In this document: piece after piece, positions 7,811-15,506 of the stretch | Numbering within the stretch: the stretch's first letter is position 1 | Layout of the letters: the number at the start of each line of letters is the position of its first letter | Source of the DNA: Bradyrhizobium sp. CB1717 | GTDB lineage: Bacteria > Pseudomonadota > Alphaproteobacteria > Rhizobiales > Xanthobacteraceae | Assembly (NCBI RefSeq): GCF_029714325.1 | Contig: NZ_CP121666.1 | Coordinates: forward strand, 3,720,001 to 3,784,000 | Direction of reading: 5' to 3' | DNA length: 64,000 nt | Position numbers and translations under genes: made by a program | The notes under the pieces: generated by a model | What the model was told of the DNA's origin: nothing | Seen by the model: only the letters and a program-made list of their open reading frames with translations | The model's database searches: none

Positions 7811-10210
7811 ATGTATCAAGTTCTTTACTGTCTCACCGAACAGCATGATTGGAGCCTGGTTGCGCTTGGCGGAGCAGTATGCCTGCTCGCCAGCGCCGCG
7901 GCGATCAGCCTGTTTCACCGGGCGCGCGCGACGCGGGGACCGGGGCGCCTCGCCTGGATCACACTGGATGCTGTCGTCAGCGGATGCGGTGTCTGGGCGA
8001 CGCATTTCATCGCGATGCTTGCCTACGGCCCGGGCGATGCCGGCGCTTACAACATCCCGGTCACGATTCTTTCGCTGATCCTTGCGATCTCGGTGACCTT
8101 CGTCGGGCTGAGCATCGCGGTGTCGTCCTCGCGCGCGGCCTGGATCGTCGTCGGCGGTGCCATCGTCGGCGGCGGTGTCGCGGCGATGCATTACACCGGC
8201 ATGGCGGCGCTGGAGATGCCGGCCCGCGTGGGCTGGGTCGGAAGCACGGTTGCCGCCTCGGTGCTGCTCGGAGTTGTCTTTGCCGCGCTCGCGCTGTTCG
8301 TCGCCGCGCGACGCGACGATATCTCCCATGCGCTGAGCGCGACCGCCTTGCTGACGCTCGCCATCGTCGCACATCATTTCACCGCGATGGGCGCCGTGCT
8401 GCTGACGCCGGACCCGACGCTCGCGATCAGCGGGCTCGCGGTTCCGCCTGCCTCGATGTCTTTCCTCACGGCTACCGCCGCGGTTGCGATCATCGCGATT
8501 GCGCTCGTTGCTGCGCTGCTCGACCGCCGCGCCAAGGGCGAACTGGGACGCCAGCAACTGGTGCTGGACTCCGCGCTCGAGAACATGTCGCAGGGACTGT
8601 GCATGTTCGATGCGGACGGCAAGATCATCCTGTTCAACGAGCGATATGCGTCGATGCTCCGCCGTACCGACATCGCGCTGACCGGCCGTCTGCTGGTCGA
8701 CGTGTTCAGGGAGGAGCAGGCCAAGGGCCAGTGGCTGGGCGATGCGGATGAATTCTTTGCGCGGCTCGTCGCCGATGCGCGCGAGGGCCGCACCACGACC
8801 GACGTCATCAACCGGTTCGGCCGCTCCATCCGCGTCGTCAACCAGCCGATGCAGGGCGGCGGCTGGGTCGCGACCTTCGAGGACATCACCGAATGGCTGG
8901 CGGCGCAGGACAAGATCTCGCACATGGCGCGACATGACGCGCTGACCGGCCTGCCGAACCGCGTGCTGTTCCATGAGGAGCTCGAGCAGGGACTGCACCG
9001 GGCGAAGTCGGACGACCAGCTTGCGGTGCTCTGTCTCGATCTCGACCACTTCAAGGACATCAACGACTCGCTCGGCCATCCCATCGGCGATGCGCTGCTC
9101 AAGGAGGTCGGCCGCAGGCTGAAGGCCACCGTCGGCGAACACGACACGGTGGCGCGGCTCGGCGGCGACGAATTCGCCGTGGTCCAGATCGGACGGTCGG
9201 AGGAAGCCGCTGCGCGGTCGCTTGCCGGCCGCCTCGTCGAGGTGATCTCGGCGCCTTACGAGATCGACGACCATCAGATCGTGATCGGTGTCTCGATCGG
9301 CATCTCGCTGTCGCCGCAGGACGGCAGCAATCCGGACGAGCTGCTCAAGAACGCCGACCTCGCGCTGTACCGCGCCAAGGCGGACGGCCGCGGCACCTAT
9401 CGCTTCTTCGAGACCGGCATGGATGCGCGCGCGCAGGCCCGGCGCCTCCTGGAAATGGATCTGCGCGCGGCGCTGCAGCGCGACGAATTCCAGCCGTACT
9501 ACCAGCCGATCCGCGACGTCGCCAGCGGCCGGGTCGTCGCCTTCGAGGCGCTGTTGCGCTGGAATCATCCGCAGCGCGGCCTGATCGCTCCCGTCAGCTT
9601 CATTCCGCTCGCCGAGGAAACCGGACTCATCGTCCAGCTCGGCGAATTCGTGCTGCGCTCCGCCTGCACCGACGCGGCCACCTGGCCCGACGATGTCGAC
9701 GTCGCCGTCAACCTGTCGCCGGTGCAGTTCAAGAGCCCGAACCTGATCGCATCCGTGACCGCGGCGCTGGCCGCCTCGGGACTTGAGGCGCACCGCCTCG
9801 AGCTCGAGATCACCGAATCCGTGCTGCTGCAGAACAGCGAGGCGACGCTCACCACGCTGCACGAGCTGCGGGCCATGGGCGTGCGGATCTCGCTCGACGA
9901 TTTCGGCACCGGCTACTCGTCGCTGAGCTATCTGCGCAGCTTCCCGTTCGACAAGATCAAGATCGATCGCTCCTTCGTGTCGGAGCTTGCGACGCGCGAG
10001 GATTCCATGGCGATCATCCGCGCCGTGACCGGCCTTGGCCGCAGCCTCGGCATCGTCACCACGGCGGAAGGCGTCGAGAACGACGCGCAGCTCGAGCTGC
10101 TCCGGCGCGAGGGCTGCACCCAGGCGCAGGGCTATCTGTTCAGCAAGCCGCGACCTGCCTCGGAAGTCGCGATGATGCTGGACCGGCCTCGGCTGCGCGT
10201 CTCGGCCTGA
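7811..10210 (+). CDS. MHYT-PAS-GGDEF-EAL cyclic-di-GMP signalling protein
   Basis: 799 residues. The N-terminal ~240 residues form an MHYT sensor with the repeated motif visible three times: THFIAM near residue 62, MHYTGM near 124 and HHFTAMG near 186, whose Met/His residues are proposed to bind copper and sense gases. A PAS-like domain follows (~245-370), then GGDEF with an intact RLGGDEFAVV near 450, then EAL written FEALLRWNHP near 577 with downstream DDFGTGYSSLSYL and TTAEGVE. Both catalytic motifs look complete, so it may make and break cyclic-di-GMP. This pathway typically switches motility and adhesion. The gene stands alone. Confidence 0.92.
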   Translation: MYQVLYCLTEQHDWSLVALGGAVCLLASAAAISLFHRARATRGPGRLAWITLDAVVSGCGVWATHFIAMLAYGPGDAGAYNIPVTILSLILAISVTFVGLSIAVSSSRAAWIVVGGAIVGGGVAAMHYTGMAALEMPARVGWVGSTVAASVLLGVVFAALALFVAARRDDISHALSATALLTLAIVAHHFTAMGAVLLTPDPTLAISGLAVPPASMSFLTATAAVAIIAIALVAALLDRRAKGELGRQQLVLDSALENMSQGLCMFDADGKIILFNERYASMLRRTDIALTGRLLVDVFREEQAKGQWLGDADEFFARLVADAREGRTTTDVINRFGRSIRVVNQPMQGGGWVATFEDITEWLAAQDKISHMARHDALTGLPNRVLFHEELEQGLHRAKSDDQLAVLCLDLDHFKDINDSLGHPIGDALLKEVGRRLKATVGEHDTVARLGGDEFAVVQIGRSEEAAARSLAGRLVEVISAPYEIDDHQIVIGVSIGISLSPQDGSNPDELLKNADLALYRAKADGRGTYRFFETGMDARAQARRLLEMDLRAALQRDEFQPYYQPIRDVASGRVVAFEALLRWNHPQRGLIAPVSFIPLAEETGLIVQLGEFVLRSACTDAATWPDDVDVAVNLSPVQFKSPNLIASVTAALAASGLEAHRLELEITESVLLQNSEATLTTLHELRAMGVRISLDDFGTGYSSLSYLRSFPFDKIKIDRSFVSELATREDSMAIIRAVTGLGRSLGIVTTAEGVENDAQLELLRREGCTQAQGYLFSKPRPASEVAMMLDRPRLRVSA

Positions 10211-10214
10211 AGGA

Positions 10215-10649
10215 TCAGCCGCGGCGCAGCGCGAAATGCGCGCCGCAGAACGCCATCACGGCGCCGAGGCACAATGCAGCAAGCCCGGCCAGCACGCCCG
10301 AGACCGTCGGGATCGGGCTCGGCGCCGAGGCCACCTGGCCGGCACCCGCAAGCAGCAGCACGCCGACTGCGATCAGGAATTGCCGCATGCGCTGCGGGAT
10401 CTGGCCGGAGACTGCGCTCTGCATCAGGCTTGCGGTGAAATAGCCGCCGGAGAAGCCGACGGTTGCGATCAGCCACCAGGCGATCGCAGCGCCAGCCGGA
10501 ATGAACTCATGCGTGTCGGAGCGCCAGAGACCACCGAGGTCGAGACCGTAGCGCGCGCCCAGCATGTGCACCGCGAGCGCGAGCAGCACGCCGGAGATCA
10601 TTGCGGCGCCGAGAATCAGGCGACGCGGAAAAAAGGTCGTCTCAGCCAT
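10215..10649 (-). CDS. Hypothetical four-helix membrane protein
   Basis: 144 residues from MAETTFFPRR; longer upstream starts add a charged tail that overlaps the divergent gene. Four hydrophobic segments are visible, beginning LILGAAMISGVLLALAV and ending AALCLGAVMAFCGAHFAL. I do not recognise the family. It converges with the GGDEF-EAL gene with only 4 bases between the stops. Confidence 0.6.
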   Translation of the reverse strand: MAETTFFPRRLILGAAMISGVLLALAVHMLGARYGLDLGGLWRSDTHEFIPAGAAIAWWLIATVGFSGGYFTASLMQSAVSGQIPQRMRQFLIAVGVLLLAGAGQVASAPSPIPTVSGVLAGLAALCLGAVMAFCGAHFALRRG

Positions 10650-10713
10650 GCCTCGCTTGTAGGATGGGCGAGGGCGATCGCGCAAGCGGATCGCGGACGG
10701 GATTGATTTCGAG

Positions 10714-11295
10714 ATGCAGGTTTCCGGAGCCGAGGCGGCCACGAGATACGCCTACAAGGCCTCGCTGATCGGCTCGGCGCATCGCTTCGAGCTGACGGAG
10801 GAGGGGCTGTCCTGGCACATCGCCGGCAGTTCGGGCCTGTGGCGCTATGACGAGATCTCGGCGATCCGGCTGTCGTTCCGTCCGGTGTCGATGCAGCAGC
10901 ACCGCTTTCGCGCCGATGTCAGCCACAGCGGCGGCGGCCGCATCGCGATCCTGTCGACGAGTTGGCAGACCGCGGCCCTGATGGCGCCGCAGGACAACGG
11001 CTTTCGCGATTTTCTCATCGAGCTCCACGCACGGATGGCGAAAGCGGGCAGCCGCGCCGAATTGACCGCAGGCCTCGGCCGCAAGACCTATGCGGCGGTG
11101 CTGGCGTTCCTGGCGGCGCTCGCTGTGGCGATGGCCGGGCTGTTGATCCGCGCACTCATGATCGGCGAATTCGCCGGCGTGCTGTTCATCCTCGGCTTTG
11201 CCGCGCTGTTCGCCTGGCAGGTCGGCGGCTTCGTGCGGCGCAACCAGCCGCAGAGCTACAGCTTCGATCGCGTCCCGAAGGCCCTGCTGCCTTAA
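10714..11295 (+). CDS. Hypothetical membrane protein with PH-like N-terminal half
   Basis: 193 residues. The first ~110 residues are soluble with alternating strands (HRFELTEEGLSWHIAG, LWRYDEISAIRLSFRP), which resembles bacterial PH-like domains. Two membrane helices follow (AAVLAFLAALAVAMAGLLI and FAGVLFILGFAALFAWQVGGF) and then a short cytoplasmic tail. Function unknown. It diverges from the small membrane gene on its left and converges with the MocR gene, whose stop is 13 bases away. Confidence 0.65.
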   Translation: MQVSGAEAATRYAYKASLIGSAHRFELTEEGLSWHIAGSSGLWRYDEISAIRLSFRPVSMQQHRFRADVSHSGGGRIAILSTSWQTAALMAPQDNGFRDFLIELHARMAKAGSRAELTAGLGRKTYAAVLAFLAALAVAMAGLLIRALMIGEFAGVLFILGFAALFAWQVGGFVRRNQPQSYSFDRVPKALLP

Positions 11296-11308
11296 TCTTC
11301 ACAGCAAG

Positions 11309-12652
11309 CTACTCCGTCGAGTCGAAATCCTCTTCCTTGGTGCCGAGCAGCGAGACGATTGTGCGCAGGCCGGAATCGAGTTGTTCCGGGGTGGGCGGAG
11401 CGAGCGCGAGCCGCACCGCATTCGGTGCATGGCCATGCGCGATCGCGAAAGTCGAGGACGGCGTCAGCGCGATGCCGCGCCTTGCTGCTGCGGCCACGAA
11501 GGTCTGCGAGCGCCAGTGCGACGGCAACGTCAGCCACAAATGATATGCGCGTGTGTCGGCCGCGATCTGGTAGCCGGCGAGCAGCCTTGCCGCGGTCTGC
11601 TGGCGGCGTGCGGCGTCGATGCGTTTCAGCCGCGTCAGCTCGGCGACGGTGCCGTCGGCCATCAGCCGCTGGCCGGACGCGAGCGCGTGGCCCGAGGCGA
11701 TCCAGCCGCCGGTGCGGACCGCACTCATCACGCTCTCGCGCAAGTGAGGCGGTGTGACGAGGATGCCGAGTGCAAGGCCCGGCGCGACCTTCTTGGAAAG
11801 GCTGTCGATCACGATGCAGCGGTCCGGCCCGAGGGTGGCCAGCGGCGTGTCGTCGGCGAGGAAGCCGTAGACGGCGTCCTCGATGATGGTGAGATCGAGT
11901 TTCTCGGCGACGCGCATGATGTCGGCACGCCGGGTCGCGTTCATGGTGACGCCGAGCGGATTCTGGATGATGGGCTGCAGGTACAGCGCCGACAGATGCG
12001 CCTCGCGGTGCGCCTTCTGGATGGCATCGGGACGCGCGCCGAATTCGTCCATTGGAATCGGGACCAGCGTGATGCCGAGCCGCGCTGCGATGCTTTTGAC
12101 GTAAGGATAGGTCAGCGCCTCGACGCCGCAGCGTCCGCCGGTGGGAACGAGCGCTGCGAGCGCGGCCGCGAGCGATTGCTTCCCGTTGGCGGTGAAGACG
12201 ATCTGCTCGGCTTGCGGCGTGAAGTCCTTGCGGGCGAGATAGGCGGCCGCCGCATGGCGCGCACTCTTGGTGCCGGTGCTGGTCGAGACGCGCAAAGCGG
12301 ATTCGAGCGCGTCGACGCGTTCGAGCCCCGCGAGGCTCTTGGCGATCATCGCCCATTGCTGCGGCAATAACGGATAATTGACCTCGAAATCGATCCGAGC
12401 ATCGCGCGGCTCGCTCAGCGCCTCGACCTCGCGCCTGATGTCGCCGGAGATGAAGGTGCCGCGGCCGACCTCGCCGACCACGAGGCCACGGCGGAGCAAC
12501 TCCGTATAAACCCGGCTCGCGGTCGAGACCGCGATGCCGCGATCATAGGCAAAATTGCGCTGCGGCGGCAGCCGGTCGCCGGGCCTTAACGTGCCGTTAG
12601 AGATATCCGCGGCAATGGCATCGGCAAGCTTCACGTACTCGAACTTGGACAT
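11309..12652 (-). CDS. MocR-type GntR/aminotransferase transcriptional regulator
   Basis: 447 residues. Residues ~5-75 are a GntR winged helix (LADAIAADISNGTLRPGDRLPPQRNFA, then VYTELLRRGLVVGEVGRGTFI). The rest is an aminotransferase class I/II fold with QNPLGVTM, DAVYGFLAD and the PLP lysine in IDSLSKKVAPGLALG. Such regulators use PLP or an aminated ligand as effector and often control a divergent neighbour as well as themselves. The divergent gene is a DUF1127 peptide, with a 186-base gap holding an inverted repeat. The effector is unknown. Confidence 0.88.
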   Translation of the reverse strand: MSKFEYVKLADAIAADISNGTLRPGDRLPPQRNFAYDRGIAVSTASRVYTELLRRGLVVGEVGRGTFISGDIRREVEALSEPRDARIDFEVNYPLLPQQWAMIAKSLAGLERVDALESALRVSTSTGTKSARHAAAAYLARKDFTPQAEQIVFTANGKQSLAAALAALVPTGGRCGVEALTYPYVKSIAARLGITLVPIPMDEFGARPDAIQKAHREAHLSALYLQPIIQNPLGVTMNATRRADIMRVAEKLDLTIIEDAVYGFLADDTPLATLGPDRCIVIDSLSKKVAPGLALGILVTPPHLRESVMSAVRTGGWIASGHALASGQRLMADGTVAELTRLKRIDAARRQQTAARLLAGYQIAADTRAYHLWLTLPSHWRSQTFVAAAARRGIALTPSSTFAIAHGHAPNAVRLALAPPTPEQLDSGLRTIVSLLGTKEEDFDSTE

Positions 12653-12678
12653 TATTGCACCGAGAGCAATGTTTTACT

Positions 12679-12702
12679 TGCTCCGAGTAGTGTACTGGAG
12701 CA
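12679..12702. promoter_or_regulatory. Candidate operator in MocR/DUF1127 divergent region
   Basis: TGCTCC at 12679-12684 is mirrored by GGAGCA at 12697-12702 around a 12-base centre containing AGTGTACT. It lies 27 bases upstream of the MocR start, a likely place for autoregulation. No binding data; position and symmetry are the only evidence. Confidence 0.35.
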
Positions 12703-12838
12703 TTTAAGTTCCATCAAGTTCCGCGATTGAGCCGAGGGGAGCGAGAGCAATCCGACGGCAAATGAGGTGCAGGCGCCGACAGCGTCGGCGCCAACGGCGC
12801 CTGCTTCGCCGCGCGGGACGATACGCCGGAGAAGAAAC

Positions 12839-13075
12839 ATGACCACGATCTCGCAAACTGCCGGGCGGAGTTTACGCCCATCCTCGTCGAGCGGATTTTT
12901 TGCAACGCTCGCCAATGCCGCCTACGCGCTGTTCGACCGCCTGGAGCGCCGCTCCGCCGTCAAGACCCTGAACGAGCTCGACGACCGCGCCCTGCGCGAC
13001 ATCGGCATCAATCGCAGCCAGATCGAGGACGCGGTGTACGGACAGTTCAAGGCCGAGCTGTCGCGGTATCTGTAA
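12839..13075 (+). CDS. DUF1127 small arginine-rich protein
   Basis: 78 residues from ATG 12839 with GGAGAAG seven bases ahead. The C-terminal half carries the DUF1127 (YjiS-like) signature: ALFDRLERRSAVKTLNELDD followed by RALRDIGINRSQIEDAV. Small DUF1127 proteins in alphaproteobacteria have been linked to phosphate and RNA metabolism and stress adaptation; the role of this one is not known. It is divergent from the MocR regulator, which may control it. Confidence 0.8.
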   Translation: MTTISQTAGRSLRPSSSSGFFATLANAAYALFDRLERRSAVKTLNELDDRALRDIGINRSQIEDAVYGQFKAELSRYL

Positions 13076-13109
13076 GCTTTGGCTGAGCGAGCGTTGCTGC
13101 TCGCTCTTG

Positions 13110-13240
13110 TGTCCCGGACGCGCTGCAGCGTTCTTACGCTGCTGCGCAGAGCCGGGACCCAGCAAGCCGCAGGGTTCGCTGAATCATGGGCCCCGGCTCT
13201 GCAGCGCATCACTTCGTGCTGCGCAGCGTCCGGGGCACGA
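13110..13240. repeat. Palindromic repeat, GTCCCGGACGCGCTGCAGCG type
   Basis: Left arm GTCCCGGACGCGCTGCAGCG is answered on the right by CTGCGCAGCGTCCGGGGCAC, with an inner pair AGAGCCGGGACCC / GGGCCCCGGCTCT. Non-coding REP-like element in the long gap after the DUF1127 gene. Confidence 0.65.
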
Positions 13241-13271
13241 GCAGAGTTTTCGTGCAGAGCTCTCTCGACAT

Positions 13272-13359
13272 CGTCATTGCGAGCGCAGCGAAGCAATCCA
13301 GAATGCCTGTGCGGAGGCAGTCTGGATTGCTTCGTCGCAAGCGCTCCTCGCAATGACGG
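13272..13359. repeat. Dispersed repeat, CATTGCGAGCGCAGCGAAG family, copy 2
   Basis: Same element as at 602-690, with ends CGTCATTGCGAG and CTCGCAATGACG and the inner pair CAATCCAGA / TCTGGATTG. The middle differs from copy 1, as expected for a structure-conserved repeat. Confidence 0.85.
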
Positions 13360-13410
13360 AGTGCTGGGTGCCTGCCCGGCTCTTTCAGTTCGTATCCTCA
13401 TTGCAGAGCT

Positions 13411-13499
13411 CGTAGGATGGGTAGAGCGCAGCGAAACCCATCGACCCTTTCCACTTGCGGAAGCATGATGGGTTTCGCAAGAGCTCTACCCATCCTACG
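13411..13499. repeat. Palindromic repeat, CGTAGGATGGGTAGAGC type
   Basis: A 17-base left arm CGTAGGATGGGTAGAGC is perfectly mirrored by GCTCTACCCATCCTACG at the right end, with GCGAAACCCATC / GATGGGTTTCGC nested inside. Non-coding, part of the repeat cluster between 13.1 and 14.2 kb. Confidence 0.75.
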
Positions 13500-13529
13500 C
13501 CCCTGCAGACACAGCTTCGCATCCTCGCG

Positions 13530-14100
13530 GCTGATTTCGCCCGAGCTTTGCCTGTCATCTCGCCCCCAATGAAAGAGGGCGCAGGGAAGGCCGGGTGCCG
13601 GCCGGGCACCCACGGTCCACTGTGCGGAAGGTGGCGACAAGAATTTGCACAGCGGCATACAGGTGAAGCCAAACATCCGGCCTTCCCTGCGCAGTGGTGT
13701 TACGGCTTATGTCGTGCTCTCCCCGGGGAGCGATGCACTATTGCCCCCGTCGCCTCACGGCTTGCTGACGCGCGGACCCGGTCGGGCCGCCACATCACCG
13801 CAAGACTTGGCGCACAGACCCCGGGCGCCAGGACCACACGATTTTGCCGTACGAGAGCCGCACCGGTCGTTTGCGCGACGTCCTTGCTCACGGTTGCCCG
13901 CCCTGCAAAACCCTTCGCGCCGATGTGGCCCGCGTCCACCGCCGCCCGGCCCGCGTTCGTGACGATCGCGATACGCCCCTCTTCCTTGGGCCGGGTTGCG
14001 GCGATGAATACGCCGTTTCCGAAATTCGGTAAAGCGGAATATTTTTGGCGATGCGCATTGACCGAGAGATTGGGTGTTTTGCCCGTCGGGCAACACACGG
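13530..14100. repeat. Long dispersed non-coding repeat of Bradyrhizobium type
   Basis: About 570 bases recognised from conceptual translations often annotated as short hypothetical proteins in Bradyrhizobium (fragments such as MKEGAGKAGCRPGTH, HPAFPAQW and RPAFVTIAIRPS, in different frames). No frame has a credible start with a ribosome site, and several frames on both strands are open at once. I read it as a repeat family with accidental reading frames rather than genes. It makes up the middle of a gap of about 1.1 kb between the DUF1127 and universal stress protein genes. Confidence 0.6.
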
Positions 14101-14102
14101 TC

Positions 14103-14185
14103 TCGTAGCCCAGATGAGCGAAGCGATATCCGGGATTTCGCGGAGCGAGCGGCCCCGGGTGTCGCTGCGCTCACCCGGGCTACGA
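14103..14185. repeat. Palindromic repeat, TCGTAGCCC type
   Basis: TCGTAGCCCAGATGAGCGAA on the left is mirrored by GCTCACCCGGGCTACGA on the right with a few mismatches. Common REP-like design. It ends 19 bases before the stop of the universal stress protein gene. Confidence 0.65.
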
Positions 14186-14204
14186 ATTGCGGGCCCGCTG
14201 CCCC

Positions 14205-14630
14205 TCAGTGCCTCACCACCAGCACCGAGCACTTGGCATAGCGCACGACGTGCCCGGCATTCGAGCCGAGGAAATAGGTGCGCATCGCCGGCCGGTGTGA
14301 GGTCATCACGATCAAATCGGCCTTCATGTGCACGGCTTCCTCGAGGATCTCGTGGTAGATGCCGCCCTGGCGAACCACGCTGGAGATGCGAGCAGCCTCG
14401 ATGCCCGATTCGCGCGCGACGATGGCGAGGGCTTCCTCCGAAGTCTGGCGCTGCTGCTCGTCGAAATCGGCCGGCACATATTCGGCGAGCATCACCGGCG
14501 TCATCGGCAGCACGTTGAGCAGGCGCACCGTGCCGCTCCAGGTCTGCGACAGCGTGGCCGCGGTCGCGATCGCCGGCTTGGCGAGGTCGGTGTCGGCAAG
14601 GTCGATGGGCACGAGGATGGACTTGAACAT
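14205..14630 (-). CDS. Universal stress protein (UspA family)
   Basis: 141 residues starting MFKSILVPIDLADTDLAKPA, preceded by GGAGGCGCAG; the frame is open far upstream but this is the family's normal first residue. A single Usp domain: first strand ILVPIDL, then LLNVLP, and the C-terminal nucleotide-binding pattern ADLIVMTSHRPAM...GSNAGHVVRYAKCSVLVVR, matching G-x2-G-x9-G(S/T) only in part. It may bind ATP. It is the downstream neighbour of the SixA gene on the same strand. Confidence 0.9.
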   Translation of the reverse strand: MFKSILVPIDLADTDLAKPAIATAATLSQTWSGTVRLLNVLPMTPVMLAEYVPADFDEQQRQTSEEALAIVARESGIEAARISSVVRQGGIYHEILEEAVHMKADLIVMTSHRPAMRTYFLGSNAGHVVRYAKCSVLVVRH

Positions 14631-14665
14631 CTGCGCCTCCAGTCTTCCAGTCAGGAAGTCTAGAG

Positions 14666-14762
14666 CCATTTTCGTTCCGATGGAATCGGAACGGAGCTCC
14701 AGCTTCTTGTTTGGACGCGTTTTCTTGACGCGAACCGGTGTCCACTTCCGGTCGAGACGGCG
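14666..14762. repeat. Short repeat fragment (ACCGGTGTCCACTTCCGGTC)
   Basis: Contains TTCCGATGGAATCGGAA (a small palindrome) and GAACCGGTGTCCACTTCCGG, a phrase recurring between Bradyrhizobium genes. Lies between the universal stress protein and SixA genes. I see no coding content. Confidence 0.45.
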
Positions 14763-14772
14763 CCCGCGCGTC

Positions 14773-15309
14773 TCAGGCCGTTCGAAGCAGCTTGGGACTG
14801 ACGAACAGCACCAGCTTGCCGCGGCGGTAGGCCACGTCCCCCCAATCCTTGACGTCAAAGTCGAAGATCGCAAGCCCCGCCGTGGGCAGGTTGTGGGCGA
14901 GCGCCTTGGCGCCGGCGTGATCGCCGCCGCCGGTCAGCATCAGGGCGATCTCGTGCATGCCGGGATTGTGCCCGACCAGCAGCAACCGCTTCGGATCGGC
15001 GGGAATCGTTGCAGTGCGAATGGATTCCAGGATCTGCGCGGGATCGGCGCCGTAGAGTTCGGGCAGGACCTCGACCTGCGGCGCCCGGACGCGGTCCTTC
15101 ATCGTCGTCCAGGCGATGTCCCAGGTCTGCCGTGTCCGGACGGCATGCGACACCAGCACGGTATCGGGGAAGGGCGGATGGCTGGCGATCCAGTCGCCCA
15201 TCTGCGCGGCATCCTTGTGGCCGCGGTCGTCGAGGCGGCGATCCTGGTCGCGGCCGCTTGGCGCGTCAGTCTCGGTCTTGGCGTGACGCAGCAGCATCAA
15301 ACGGCGCAT
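14773..15309 (-). CDS. sixA: SixA-type phosphohistidine phosphatase
   Basis: 178 residues from MRRLMLLRHAKTE; an upstream in-frame ATG would add 7 residues. The histidine phosphatase RHG-like motif is LLRHAKTE at residues ~5-12 (catalytic His). The second catalytic His lies in LLLVGHNPGMHE, the SixA-type motif. Members remove phosphate from histidines of phosphotransfer proteins (E. coli SixA acts on ArcB or the nitrogen PTS). The target here is not evident. It shares direction with the universal stress protein gene but is 140 bases away. Confidence 0.85.
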   Translation of the reverse strand: MRRLMLLRHAKTETDAPSGRDQDRRLDDRGHKDAAQMGDWIASHPPFPDTVLVSHAVRTRQTWDIAWTTMKDRVRAPQVEVLPELYGADPAQILESIRTATIPADPKRLLLVGHNPGMHEIALMLTGGGDHAGAKALAHNLPTAGLAIFDFDVKDWGDVAYRRGKLVLFVSPKLLRTA

Positions 15310-15429
15310 GGCATTCTCGAATCGTTCCACGTCCAGGATAATCTACAGACGCCAGTTGAGGACAAGGTGACAAGCGCCCGATCGGTTCTTTAAAGCGGCG
15401 ATGAGGCAAGAACAAATCGTCATCGCGAT

Positions 15430-15497
15430 TTAAGTTGTTGGTTTGAGCAGGATCTTTTCGCAAAAACCGCTGCACACTTTTCCGGTTCATGCTCTAA
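15430..15497. repeat. Short intergenic repeat (GAGCAGGATCTTTTCGCAAA type)
   Basis: TTGAGCAGGATCTTTTCGCAA to TTTTCCGGTTCATGCTCT, a fragment of the common rhizobial element with AGAGCATGA-like ends. Situated just upstream of the FAD oxidoreductase gene. No promoter evident within it. Confidence 0.45.
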
Positions 15498-15506
15498 GAA
15501 AACGAC

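Noticed and set aside
7403..9862. 819-codon minus-strand frame opposite the MFS and GGDEF-EAL genes
   Set aside because: Covers two well-supported genes on the other strand; no domain, biased composition.
13455..14108. 217-codon plus-strand frame and overlapping minus-strand frames
   Set aside because: Lie in dispersed repeat DNA; several frames open at once, no ribosome site, translations typical of repeat-derived false proteins.
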